A stretch of DNA of 64,000 nucleotides from Mesorhizobium sp. STM 4661. GTDB taxonomy: Bacteria; Pseudomonadota; Alphaproteobacteria; Rhizobiales; Rhizobiaceae. Both the position numbers and the translations under genes were made by a program. The notes below the pieces were generated by a model, which ran no database searches, had not been told where the DNA came from, and saw nothing but the letters and a program-made list of their open reading frames with translations. Of the stretch, positions 25,770 to 34,281 are shown piece after piece (the stretch's first letter is position 1; the number at the start of each line of letters is the position of its first letter). The DNA is taken from NCBI RefSeq assembly GCF_000359125.1, contig NZ_CAAF010000025.1:1-64000 (forward strand), written 5' to 3'.

Positions 25770-26758
25770 TAGCCGGCGTCCGGCTGGCGAACATCGATGT
25801 CGCTGAGATAGGCAACGACGGTGACATGGGAGGTTGCCGCCGTCAGGGCGCCGATGATCAGCACCATGAGGGCGACGCCGAAATAGCCTGCCGAACCAAT
25901 GGCGAAATTGCCGAACAGGGCAGTCGCCTGATCGGCCTGCGGCGTCGCCATGTTGCGCGACGACCACCAGGAGAAGACGATGAAGACGAGTATTGCCGCC
26001 GCACCGCCGGCGGCCGCGCCCTTCATGCCGGTGACCAGGAAATGCTGGCGGAATTCGCGGGCGATGAAGCGCGCCTCGGCGCCGACGAAATGCAGCACCT
26101 CGATGATGTGGCCATTGCCGGCCATGGCGCCGCGCGTCGCGAACACCACGGTCAGCACGGTTGCCGACAGCATCAGCACCAGCACGGCGATGCCGATGGT
26201 CACCGTGGTGCGAGCCATGGCGACCAGACGATCGACCCAGGTGCGATGATCGTCGAGGGACGCACTCGGCAGCTTCGGCGTGATCGCCGCGCGCATGGCG
26301 GCGAAGTCGGGCGGGCTGTTCTCGTCGATGGTGACGATGATCAGACGCGGCACCGGCAGTTCGTCGATGTTCAGGCCCGAGCCCAGCCACGGCTCCAGCA
26401 GGCGGGCCGTGGCGTCGCGGTCGATGATCCTTGTGGCCTTGACGCCCGGAAATTCACCGGCGATCCCGGAGGCTTGGGCAAGGGCTGCCTCCATGTCGAG
26501 ACCGTCGACCGGCTTGACCTGGATCGTCGCCTCGCGCGAGATCTGGTTCTCCCAGACCGAGGCGGTGTCGCGCACCAGCGTCACCGCGCCGAAGGTCAGG
26601 CAGGACAGGAACGTCATGATGGCGATGACCAGCACCAGCGCCCGGCCGGCGATATTCTGCGCCGGCACGATCGGCGCCATCTTGCGCTGGGCGCGGGGTT
26701 TGATCCCGGCCTCTTCGATGCCCTGATCCCGGAGATGTTCGGCGGGAAGGTCAGTCAT
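25769..26758 (-). CDS. ftsX: Cell-division ABC transporter permease FtsX
   Basis: 329 residues. Cytoplasmic N-terminus, first helix (ALVLVIAIMTFLSCLTFGAVTLV, about 46-68), a periplasmic domain, then three helices in the C-terminal half (TIGIAVLVLMLSATVLTVVF, AAAILVFIVFSWW and GVALMVLIIGALTAATS). The segment VFATRGAMAGNGHIIEVLHFVGAEARFIAREF is the FtsX coupling region. With FtsE it controls peptidoglycan hydrolases at the septum. Its start overlaps the end of ftsE by eight bases. Confidence 0.9.
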   Translation of the reverse strand: MTDLPAEHLRDQGIEEAGIKPRAQRKMAPIVPAQNIAGRALVLVIAIMTFLSCLTFGAVTLVRDTASVWENQISREATIQVKPVDGLDMEAALAQASGIAGEFPGVKATRIIDRDATARLLEPWLGSGLNIDELPVPRLIIVTIDENSPPDFAAMRAAITPKLPSASLDDHRTWVDRLVAMARTTVTIGIAVLVLMLSATVLTVVFATRGAMAGNGHIIEVLHFVGAEARFIAREFRQHFLVTGMKGAAAGGAAAILVFIVFSWWSSRNMATPQADQATALFGNFAIGSAGYFGVALMVLIIGALTAATSHVTVVAYLSDIDVRQPDAG

Positions 26759-27410
26759 AGATATCCAGCCTTCCGCCGGCCAGGATCATGCGCCGTGCGT
26801 CGACCTGTTCCATCAGGCCGAGGTCGTGCGTTGCGATCACCACCGCGGTGCCCAGCCGGTTGAGTTCGATGAACAGCCTGAGCAGGCGTCGCGCCAGCGG
26901 CGGATCGACATTGCCGGTCGGCTCGTCGGCCAGCAGGATCTCGGGCTGCTCGATCAGCGCCCTGGCGATCGCGGCGCGCTGCTTCTCGCCGCCCGACAGC
27001 ACCGGCGGCAGCACATGCATGCGTTCGCCAAGGCCGACCCATTTCAGCAATTCGGTGACGTCGGTGCGGTAGCTCATCTCCTCGCGCCCGCGCACGCGCA
27101 GCGGCAAGGCGACATTCTCGTAGGTCGTCATGTGGTCGAGCAGGCGAAAATCCTGGAACACCACGCCGATGCGCCGCCGCAGATGCGGCAGTTCGGCACG
27201 CGAGATGCGCGAGCGGTCCTTGCCGAAGATGGTAATCAGCCCGCGCGTCGGCTTGAGCGACATGAACAAAAGCCGCAGCAGCGTCGTCTTGCCGGCGCCC
27301 GAAGGCCCGCTCAGGAACTGGAAGGAACGCTCCGGTATGTGCAGGGAAATGTCGCGGAGGATTTCCGGACCCATGCCATAGCGGAGGCCGACATTTTCGA
27401 AGCGGATCAC
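26751..27410 (-). CDS. ftsE: Cell-division ATP-binding protein FtsE
   Basis: 219 residues. Walker A GPSGAGKTTLLR, Q-loop GVVFQDFRLL, signature LSGGEKQRAAIARAL, Walker B EILLADEPTGNVD and the switch histidine in VIATHDL are all intact. The opening IRFENVGLRYGMGPEILRDI is typical of FtsE. Cytoplasmic ATPase partner of FtsX. Upstream lies a CtrA-type box at 27481-27495, which would tie expression to the cell cycle. Confidence 0.93.
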   Translation of the reverse strand: MIRFENVGLRYGMGPEILRDISLHIPERSFQFLSGPSGAGKTTLLRLLFMSLKPTRGLITIFGKDRSRISRAELPHLRRRIGVVFQDFRLLDHMTTYENVALPLRVRGREEMSYRTDVTELLKWVGLGERMHVLPPVLSGGEKQRAAIARALIEQPEILLADEPTGNVDPPLARRLLRLFIELNRLGTAVVIATHDLGLMEQVDARRMILAGGRLDIYD

Positions 27411-27480
27411 GTTCGACGACCTGAAACTTGCGGTGGCGAAACGCCAGCCTTTTCCTGGGAAAGACCATCGGCCGGCATGG

Positions 27481-27495
27481 TTAACCCTTGGTTAA
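27481..27495. promoter_or_regulatory. CtrA-type box TTAA-N7-TTAA
   Basis: TTAACCCTTGGTTAA matches the full CtrA consensus TTAA-N7-TTAA exactly. It lies 71 bases before the ftsE start and 107 bases before the divergent membrane-protein gene. A further half-site (GTTAACC) occurs at 27540. CtrA is the master cell-cycle regulator of alphaproteobacteria; the position next to a division operon makes this plausible, though binding is not shown. Confidence 0.6.
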
Positions 27496-27601
27496 TTTTC
27501 GATGCTTTTCGGTTTGTCACAGAGGTTCCGATGGGGAAGCGTTAACCATTTCCGTTTACGCAAAAGAAACGAAGAGCGAACAAGTGGTGTAGTGCTGGGC
27601 C

Positions 27602-28246
27602 ATGATGGCTGAGGATCGAACCGCGCGCCCGGTTTCCGGCGAAATCATGACGGATATGGCCGTCGTGCCGGAGCGCGTCATGCGTGGTCCAGCCGATGAC
27701 ATTGTCGAAGCCGACTATGAGATCCTGCCGCGCGCTGCCCCAGGCATCGATCCGTCACCGCCGCTCTCGCGCGTAATTGATACGCCATCGATCGAAGGCA
27801 TGGATATGCTGCGCAAGGCCGAAGCCGCCGCGGAGCGGCCGCTGGCATCGCGCGGCGGGCCGATCTTCTGGATCGCCGGCCTCGGCGCCGCCTTTGCGGC
27901 CTTCTGGGTCTCGGGTGGCCACGCACTGGTGCGCCATGCGCCCTTCTGGGCTGTTGAACAGCCGGCCAGCGTCGCACTCAGCATTTCTGGCGTCACCTCC
28001 CGTGTCGATGCGTCCGGTCCCGATCCGGTGTTGCTTGTCAATGCCGAGGCGACCAATGACGGGACGAAGGTTGCACAATTGCCGCCGCTGGAAATCCGGG
28101 TCACCAGCAATGACGGGCGCACCACCCGCTACACGCTGGGGATATCCAATCGTCCGCTGGCGCCCGGCGAAAGATTTGGCTTTTCCAGCAGGCTCGACGT
28201 GCCTAGAAACGGCGTGAAAACCGTCTCGGTCACTTTCGCCAGTTAG
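27602..28246 (+). CDS. Single-pass membrane protein with DUF3426-like C-terminus
   Basis: 214 residues. N-terminal ~85 residues are acidic and proline-rich, followed by one membrane helix (GPIFWIAGLGAAFAAFWVSGG, about 86-106). The C-terminal part (SISGVTSRVDASGPDPVLLVNAEATN, then LPPLEIRVTSNDG and LAPGERFGFSSRL) resembles the DUF3426 immunoglobulin-like domain usually found after an MJ0042 zinc ribbon. The zinc ribbon is missing here. Divergent from ftsE and upstream of hpt, an arrangement common in rhizobia. Function unknown. Confidence 0.75.
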   Translation: MMAEDRTARPVSGEIMTDMAVVPERVMRGPADDIVEADYEILPRAAPGIDPSPPLSRVIDTPSIEGMDMLRKAEAAAERPLASRGGPIFWIAGLGAAFAAFWVSGGHALVRHAPFWAVEQPASVALSISGVTSRVDASGPDPVLLVNAEATNDGTKVAQLPPLEIRVTSNDGRTTRYTLGISNRPLAPGERFGFSSRLDVPRNGVKTVSVTFAS

Positions 28247-28256
28247 GGTGTGTTGA

Positions 28257-28285
28257 TATTCAGGTGATGCTGGCCCGCCTGAATA
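28257..28285. repeat. Inverted repeat between membrane-protein gene and hpt
   Basis: TATTCAGG (28257-28264) and CCTGAATA (28278-28285) form a perfect 8-bp dyad separated by 13 bases. It follows the stop at 28246 by ten bases and precedes hpt by 35. No T-run follows, so it is more likely an operator or mRNA hairpin than a terminator. Confidence 0.4.
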
Positions 28286-28319
28286 CACATCCCAGGCGGT
28301 CATTTGGGGAAAGCAAGGA

Positions 28320-28862
28320 ATGCCAATCGTGCGCGGCAAGGACATCGAAGTCCTGTTTTCGGCGTCGGCGATCGCCCGCCGCAATCTGGAACTTGCCAAG
28401 GAGATTGCCGGGCACGATTACCAGGATCTTCTGGTGATTTCGGTGCTGAAAGGCTCGTTCATCTTTGCCGCCGATCTCATCCGCGCCATGCATGATGTCG
28501 GCCTGTCGCCCGAGGTCGAGTTCATCTTCATTTCCAGCTACGGCGCCGGCACCAGCAGCGGTGAGGTGAGGGTGCTGCGCGACATCGACAATGAGGTCGC
28601 CGGCCGCGACGTGCTGTTGATCGACGACATTCTCGAATCCGGCAAGACGCTGTCTTTCACCCGCGACCTGATGCTGTCGCGTGGCGCCAGAAGCTGCGCC
28701 ATCGCCGTGCTGCTCGACAAGCGCATGCGTCGCCAGACCGCGCTCAATGCCGACTATGTCGGCTTCGACTGTCCCGACTATTTCGTTGTCGGCTACGGCA
28801 TGGATGTCGCCCACGCGTTTCGCGAATTGCCATTCGTCGGGGTGGTGAAGGGCGACGCCTAG
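28320..28862 (+). CDS. hpt: Hypoxanthine phosphoribosyltransferase
   Basis: 180 residues. PRPP-binding motif VLLIDDILESGKTLSF, plus LVISVLKGSFIFAADL near the N-terminus and FDCPDYFVVGYGMD near the C-terminus, all typical of HPRT. It salvages hypoxanthine (and possibly guanine) to IMP/GMP in the cytoplasm. Start ATG 28320 follows GCAAGGA. Confidence 0.93.
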   Translation: MPIVRGKDIEVLFSASAIARRNLELAKEIAGHDYQDLLVISVLKGSFIFAADLIRAMHDVGLSPEVEFIFISSYGAGTSSGEVRVLRDIDNEVAGRDVLLIDDILESGKTLSFTRDLMLSRGARSCAIAVLLDKRMRRQTALNADYVGFDCPDYFVVGYGMDVAHAFRELPFVGVVKGDA

Positions 28863-28926
28863 ATTTGTCTTCGACGCCGTTCGTGGTTCAGGAAAAGTCA
28901 ACTTTTCCCCGCCAAATATTCGCGCC

Positions 28927-29298
28927 ATGGCAAAGATCCTGATCGTCGAGGACGATGAGTCCGTCCGTACCCTCGCCGCCCGCGCGCTCGAACGCGCCGG
29001 GCACGATGTTGCTATCGCTGCCGATGGCGCGCAGGGGCTTGCCCTGATCCGCGCCGCATCTGGCGGCTACGACCTCGTCCTATCCGACATCCGCATGCCG
29101 GAGATGGACGGCATCGAGATGGCCAAGGCTGCGGCCAGGCTGTTTCCGGCGATGAAGATCATGCTGATGACCGGCTATGCCGACCAGCGCGAGCGCGCCG
29201 AGGAACTGAACGGCATCATTCGCGACGTCGTGCAGAAACCGTTCACGCTGGCCGAAATCCGCGCGCGTGTCGAGCAGGCGCTTGCCTGTTTCGCCTGA
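28927..29298 (+). CDS. Stand-alone response regulator receiver
   Basis: 123 residues, a single CheY-like domain without output domain. The acidic pocket is VEDDES, the phospho-acceptor lies in LVLSDIRMPEMDG (Asp ~56), and the switch Thr and Lys occur in MLMTGYAD and VVQKPFTL. Such receiver-only proteins act in phosphorelays; CpdR of the alphaproteobacterial cell-cycle pathway is one example, but identity with CpdR is not certain. Downstream of hpt by 64 bp; followed by hairpins at 29302-29400. Confidence 0.88.
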   Translation: MAKILIVEDDESVRTLAARALERAGHDVAIAADGAQGLALIRAASGGYDLVLSDIRMPEMDGIEMAKAAARLFPAMKIMLMTGYADQRERAEELNGIIRDVVQKPFTLAEIRARVEQALACFA

Positions 29299-29301
29299 CT
29301 A

Positions 29302-29341
29302 AAAGTGCGTCGCGTTTGAACGGATTCATACGACGCACTTT
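29302..29341. repeat. Palindromic repeat after response regulator
   Basis: AAAGTGCGTCG (29302-29312) and CGACGCACTTT (29331-29341) are perfect 11-bp inverted arms. The hairpin starts four bases after the response-regulator stop, so it may end or stabilise that transcript. It is adjacent to a second palindrome at 29356. Confidence 0.65.
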
Positions 29342-29355
29342 AAGTTCTTGTTTGT

Positions 29356-29400
29356 GCATGTCGTTATCGCAAAACCGCTGCGCACTTTTGCGCGACATGC
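29356..29400. repeat. RIME-like palindromic repeat
   Basis: Outer arms GCATGTCG (29356-29363) and CGACATGC (29393-29400) enclose CGCAAAACCGC and GCGCACTTTTGCG, the same core as the elements at 9020 and 25721. It lies between convergent genes (response regulator and DMT transporter). Confidence 0.65.
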
Positions 29401-29407
29401 GCTTGGT

Positions 29408-30358
29408 TCATACTGGATCGCAGGTCGCCGCAATTGCCGGTTCGCCGGTCCGGCGCCGGCTGGCATTCAGCGCGAACAGACCGGCGCCGATGATGAGGGC
29501 CGCACCAATGACGGTGGCCGCTCGCGGCACCTCGGCAAAGAACAGGAAACCCCACAGCGGCGTCCAGATGATGCCGGTATATTCGAAGGTGGCGACGCTG
29601 TTGGCGGGCGCCAGCCGGTAGGCCTGCGACAACAGGATCATCCCGGCCGAGGCGACGAAACCGCAGGCGCCCATCTTCAGGAAATCGGCCGTCGTCGGCC
29701 AGATCCATGGCCGGACCAGGAATTCGAGGCTCGGGTGCACGGCGTCGTCTATCCCTGCAAGCCAGAACAGTCCGGCGACCACCGCGGCACCCACCAGATA
29801 GGCACCGTTCTGGTAAAATGCCATGACGGTGGAGGATTCGGTGTCGCCGATCTTGTGGGCCATCAGCTGCGAAAAGCCGTAAAGCGCCGCCGAGGCCAGT
29901 GACAGCAGCGCCGCCCAGTCGAACAGTCCGGCGCCAGGGCGCAACATCACCAGCACACCAAGCAGGCCGACCAGGACAGTAGCCAGCGTCCGCCAGGACA
30001 CATGTTCGCCAAGGTAGGGTCTGGCAAGCGCCATGATGAACAGCGGCGCCATGAAGTAAAGCGCCACGGCGTCAGCCAATGGCAGGGCGGCGATCGCCAG
30101 ATAGTAGACCGTATAGGACGAGAACTGGATGAAGGCGCGCGTCGTCAGCATGCCAAACCGCCTCGACAGTATTGCCCGCAATCCGACATCGGCATGGACG
30201 AGAAAGATCAGAATCGGCAGGGCGACGATCGAGCGAATGGCCATCACCTCGGTCACCGGATAGGTGCTCGATACGGCCTTGACCAGCGGATCCTGGAGCG
30301 AGAACACCAGCACGCCGAGGCAAAGGCTTGCCATGCCGAGGACGATCCGGTTCCGCAT
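29408..30358 (-). CDS. DMT-superfamily (EamA) transporter
   Basis: 316 residues from ATG 30358 (MRNRIVLG); the frame is open to 30502 but the extra part is soluble and basic. Ten hydrophobic helices in two EamA repeats; VFSLQDPLVKAV and YLAIAALPLADAVALYFMAPLFIMALA are in repeat 1, and LSQAYRLAPANSVATFEYTGIIWTPLWGF in repeat 2, as in RarD/SAM-type DMT exporters. Substrate unknown. Divergent from a LysR gene, which may regulate it. Confidence 0.83.
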   Translation of the reverse strand: MRNRIVLGMASLCLGVLVFSLQDPLVKAVSSTYPVTEVMAIRSIVALPILIFLVHADVGLRAILSRRFGMLTTRAFIQFSSYTVYYLAIAALPLADAVALYFMAPLFIMALARPYLGEHVSWRTLATVLVGLLGVLVMLRPGAGLFDWAALLSLASAALYGFSQLMAHKIGDTESSTVMAFYQNGAYLVGAAVVAGLFWLAGIDDAVHPSLEFLVRPWIWPTTADFLKMGACGFVASAGMILLSQAYRLAPANSVATFEYTGIIWTPLWGFLFFAEVPRAATVIGAALIIGAGLFALNASRRRTGEPAIAATCDPV

Positions 30359-30577
30359 GCGATTTCGTAGGCTCCTTGCGCGCGCGGCCTCGAAAACCGG
30401 GCCTGCTTTGGGGTAAAAAGAACCCGCCACCGTTTCGGGCAGCGGGTATGAGTGAGGACTCTTCAGATTGGTCCGCGGCCGATTTCGCGGCCGCATATCC
30501 AATGGGTGGAGGGACTATCGTCTCGCGTTTGACATGTTGCAAACGAATTGGAATGATGCCTGCAATCAGATTTTCTT

Positions 30578-31447
30578 ATGGTGGATAGTATGCGGCCAAC
30601 CCTGGACAGCGACCTGTTGCGCACCTTCGTTGCGGTTGCCGACACCGGCAATTTCACCAAGGCGGCCGAGCAGGCCGGCCGCACCCAATCGGCGGTCTCG
30701 ATGCAGATGAAGAAGCTGGAGAGCCTGGTCGGCGACAGCCTGTTCGAGCGCGGCTCGCGCGGCGTGGCGCTGACGCGCCGCGGCGGCGAGCTCATCGGCA
30801 ACGCCCGGCGCATCGTGTCGCTGCTCGAGGAGACCGCGGCGTCGATGGCCGCGGCGCCGCTTGGCGGGCCGGTGCGCATCGGTATCCCGGAAGAATATGG
30901 CCACGCCATCCTGTCGCGCGCGCTCGGCGCCTTTGCCAAGCGCCATCCTCAGGTCGAAGTCACCGTCCGCTACGCGCATTCCGGCGCCCAGATAGCGGCG
31001 CTCGCCACCGGCGAGCTCGATCTGGCGGTGGTGTTCGAATGGCAGGATCTTTCGGGCGGCGAGGTGCTGATGCAGGATCCGACCGTATGGGTGACATCGG
31101 ACCTGCATCACATGCATGAAGAGCGTCCGGTGCCGATCGCGCTCTACAACCGTGCCGGCTGGTGCAAGGATTTCGCCATCAAATCGCTGGAGCAGCGCGG
31201 TCTCGCCTATCGCGTCGCCTATACCAGCGACACCAATGGCGGCCTGCGGCTCGCCGTCACCTCCGGCCTGGCGATCGCGCCGATCTCGCGCAGCAACATA
31301 CCGGCCGGCTGTCGGGAACTGAGCGCCGCCGACGGGTTCGGCGACATCGATGCCTCGAACGTCGTGCTGCGCCGCAATCCGAATGCTTCCGGCGAGGCCA
31401 TCGACGGCATGGAAGAGGCGATGCGCGAGGCGTTCACGAACCGGTAG
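30578..31447 (+). CDS. LysR-family transcriptional regulator
   Basis: 289 residues. HTH at residues ~9-66 (SDLLRTFVAVADTGNFTKAAEQAGRTQ, then SAVSMQMKKLESLVGDSLFER), then the periplasmic-binding-like effector domain starting at GGPVRIGIPEEYG. Start ATG 30578; an ATG four codons later is possible. Intact, in contrast to the LysR gene at 23292. Divergent by 219 bp from the DMT transporter, its probable target. Confidence 0.88.
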   Translation: MVDSMRPTLDSDLLRTFVAVADTGNFTKAAEQAGRTQSAVSMQMKKLESLVGDSLFERGSRGVALTRRGGELIGNARRIVSLLEETAASMAAAPLGGPVRIGIPEEYGHAILSRALGAFAKRHPQVEVTVRYAHSGAQIAALATGELDLAVVFEWQDLSGGEVLMQDPTVWVTSDLHHMHEERPVPIALYNRAGWCKDFAIKSLEQRGLAYRVAYTSDTNGGLRLAVTSGLAIAPISRSNIPAGCRELSAADGFGDIDASNVVLRRNPNASGEAIDGMEEAMREAFTNR

Positions 31448-31549
31448 AGTCAGGTCAGCCACCGATACTTCGCGGGTCTGCCACGGCGTCTTTTCGAGAC
31501 CGGGTCGCGCGAAGCGGTATTTCTTTGCGATCAGTTCGCGATGCAGAGG

Positions 31550-34168
31550 TTATTTCAGCTCCAGCAGCCGCTCCAGATAGCTGCGCTCGATATCCGGGCT
31601 GAGTGCATTGCCAAGCCGCTTGCGGATCGCTTCGAGAATCTGGCGGGCGCGCTGGACGTCGATCTCGTCCGGCACCTTTACCGATTCGCCGAAATCGGGG
31701 CCCTGGGTGGCGCGCGGCCGGCCGAGCGGGTCACGGTCGGCGTTCTGCTGGCGGCCGCCTTCGCCGCTGCCGCCCTGGTCGCCTTGCATGGCCTGCAATT
31801 GCTTCATCATGTCCTTGGCGCCCTTGCGCAACGCCTCCAGCGCCCGGCCCTGGTGACCGACAGCCTGATCGCCGTCGCCTTCGCCAAGCGACTGTTCGGC
31901 ATTGCCCATGGATTTGCCGGCCTCGCCAAATCCCTCATTGGGCTCGAGACCCATGCCTTCCAACCCTTTCTTCAGTTGGTCGAGGTCGCTTTGCAGCTTG
32001 CCCTGGCCTTCCTGCAACTGCTTCAGCGCATCGGCGAATTCCTGCGGCGTCATCGGCTTCTGCCGTCCAAGGGGATCGCGGTCATCGCCCGGGCCGGGCT
32101 TGCCCTGTTCGCCCATCTGGCCCTGCTCGCCGTTCTCGCCGAGCTGCTCGTCGCGGTTCTGGCCGCGTTGACGCTCGCCACGCTGCATCTGGTCCATGCG
32201 GAACGTGTCGTTCATCATTTCCTGCTGGCGTCGCATGATCTCGCCGAGCTTGTCCATCTGCTGGCGCATCTCGCTGTCCTGCTCGCCACCGCCCTGTTGC
32301 TGGCGTCCGGCCTGCAGATTGTTCATCATGTCCTCAAGTTGCGAAAGCAGTTGCTGCGCGCTGTCACGATCGCCTGATTTCGCCAGATTCTCGATCTGGT
32401 CCATCATGCGTTCGATGTCGCTCTGGCGCAGTTCCTGGCCATTCTGCTGCATCTGCGGCGCGTTCGGGTTCTGCTGCGCGCGCGCGGCGAATTCCTGCAG
32501 GAACTGGTTCATCGCCTCGCGCAGTTCCTTCATCGCCTTGTCGATTTCCGCGTCGCTGGCGCCGTTCTTGATGGCGTCCTGCAGCGCCTGCTGCGCCTGG
32601 CGCAGCCGGCGCTCGGCGGCCGAGAGATTGCCCTCCTCGATGCCGAGCGCTATCTCCCAGAGGTAAGACACTTCGTCGCGCAACTGGTCGGCGCTGTCGG
32701 CCATCTTCAGGCGGCTGCGGGCGCTCATGATGGTGAGGTAGTGAGCCATGTTGTCGAACGTGTCTTCGGGTCGAAGCGTGATCGCGTCCATCAGGTCGAG
32801 CACGCGGTTCTTGGTATTGGCGTCGAGCGCCAGCATGCGGCGCTGCTCGATCACGGCGCGCGCCAGCGGATTGGAGAAAGGCCGCTCCGGCATCACCAGC
32901 GTCTTGGTTTCGCTGGTTGCCTTGTGTCCGGCATCGTCGGTGGCGACAAGCGTCAGCTTGACTTTGCCGCCGGCCCAGACATGTTCGGTGAGGTCCTTCG
33001 TGGTCTTGGCGGCATTGGCCTTGCCGCCACGGCGCGGCAATGACAGCGGCATTTCGGGCGGGCCATAGAGCGGACGCGCAGTCGGCGCCTGCGGGTCGGC
33101 CAAGGCGAAGCTCGCATTGGCGGTGGCCGCGCCATAGTCGTCGTCGATCTGGTAGTTGAGTTCGAAGGCGCCATTGACGGCACGCTTGGGCTCGCCGACG
33201 AAGCGGATCCGCGGCGGCTTGTCGGGGATCACCGCGAAGGCCCAACGGCCAAGTTCGTCGTCAGCCGATTTCAGCGTCAGCGTGCCGTCGGCCGTCAGCT
33301 TGCCGGTAAACTGGCGCACATTGGAAGGAGGCGCCGGGTTTGCCGGCGGCTTGGCTGTCGCGGCCTGTGGGTCGATGGCGCGGGCATTGCCGCCGGCGTC
33401 GGCATAGCTCAGCGTTTCCTCGCCTGAACCGCCGGTGACGCGCAGCGACACATCGCTGCCTTCCGGCACGGTGAAGGTGGGTGCCGCCTGATTGACATTG
33501 GTAGCTGTGGACACAGCGGCCGTAAGGAAGATCGGCGGCTTGCCGGTATAGGCAGGCGGCGTCACCCAGGCGTCGATGCGCGGCGGCACTGCATCGCGCG
33601 CCGCATTGGCATTGAATCCGTCTGTCATGCGGCCGCCGGACGGCCCGAAGGAAAAGGCAAAGGCGGTGACGAGCAGAAGCGCCGCCACGGCGCGCAGCCC
33701 CCAGGGGTCACGCTCGGGCACGCGCGTGCGCGGCAGGTCGGCGCCGAGGCTGTCGAGCTTTTCGGCCATGCGTTTCTGGTGCTCGCGCCACAACGCCTGC
33801 GAAAAGCCGCTTTCCTTGCCGCTCGGCCGGTCGGTCTGCACCAGCACCGGGCTGTGCAGCAGTTCGTTGGCGGCCTCGATGCGCCTGTCGACCTCGGCGC
33901 TCGACGGCATCCGGAAGAAACGCAAGGGGTAGAGTGCGGCAAGAGCCGCAATGCCGAACGCCGCGACAAGGCCGATGCGCGCCATGTCGGGCAGGAGAGG
34001 GAAGAGGCCGAGCCACGAGACACTGAGGAACAGGCTGGCGACAATGATCAGCGGCAGCAGCAATGGCCAGCCGCGCTCGACCGTCATGGAGACCCGCGTC
34101 GCCAGCCGGCTTAGGGCAAGGCGCCCGGCCAGACTGCGATCGCTGCTCAAGGTGGGTCGTTGCGTCAT
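31550..34168 (-). CDS. TIGR02302 family membrane protein
   Basis: 872 residues from ATG 34168, with AGGAAGG upstream. Two membrane helices near the N-terminus (about 34-85) and a third hydrophobic segment near 165-180. A beta-sandwich-like middle follows (residues ~200-430) with PRIDAWVTPPAYTGKPPIFL. The C-terminal third is very rich in Gln, Asn, Asp, Glu and Gly, with predicted coiled coils, and contains DPLGR twice. This layout is diagnostic of the alphaproteobacterial TIGR02302 family, whose function is unknown. The last ~45 residues (SVKVPDEIDVQRARQILEAI...) are a conserved tail. Confidence 0.88.
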   Translation of the reverse strand: MTQRPTLSSDRSLAGRLALSRLATRVSMTVERGWPLLLPLIIVASLFLSVSWLGLFPLLPDMARIGLVAAFGIAALAALYPLRFFRMPSSAEVDRRIEAANELLHSPVLVQTDRPSGKESGFSQALWREHQKRMAEKLDSLGADLPRTRVPERDPWGLRAVAALLLVTAFAFSFGPSGGRMTDGFNANAARDAVPPRIDAWVTPPAYTGKPPIFLTAAVSTATNVNQAAPTFTVPEGSDVSLRVTGGSGEETLSYADAGGNARAIDPQAATAKPPANPAPPSNVRQFTGKLTADGTLTLKSADDELGRWAFAVIPDKPPRIRFVGEPKRAVNGAFELNYQIDDDYGAATANASFALADPQAPTARPLYGPPEMPLSLPRRGGKANAAKTTKDLTEHVWAGGKVKLTLVATDDAGHKATSETKTLVMPERPFSNPLARAVIEQRRMLALDANTKNRVLDLMDAITLRPEDTFDNMAHYLTIMSARSRLKMADSADQLRDEVSYLWEIALGIEEGNLSAAERRLRQAQQALQDAIKNGASDAEIDKAMKELREAMNQFLQEFAARAQQNPNAPQMQQNGQELRQSDIERMMDQIENLAKSGDRDSAQQLLSQLEDMMNNLQAGRQQQGGGEQDSEMRQQMDKLGEIMRRQQEMMNDTFRMDQMQRGERQRGQNRDEQLGENGEQGQMGEQGKPGPGDDRDPLGRQKPMTPQEFADALKQLQEGQGKLQSDLDQLKKGLEGMGLEPNEGFGEAGKSMGNAEQSLGEGDGDQAVGHQGRALEALRKGAKDMMKQLQAMQGDQGGSGEGGRQQNADRDPLGRPRATQGPDFGESVKVPDEIDVQRARQILEAIRKRLGNALSPDIERSYLERLLELK

Positions 34169-34281
34169 CGGCCCTTCCTGATCGGGCGGGATAGCCCGAA
34201 CCTCATATACCAAGAATACCAACAAACACGGCGAAGGCGAGGCGGTTCCTTAAAACGTGAGGGGGATTGCAGCCGTTATGA

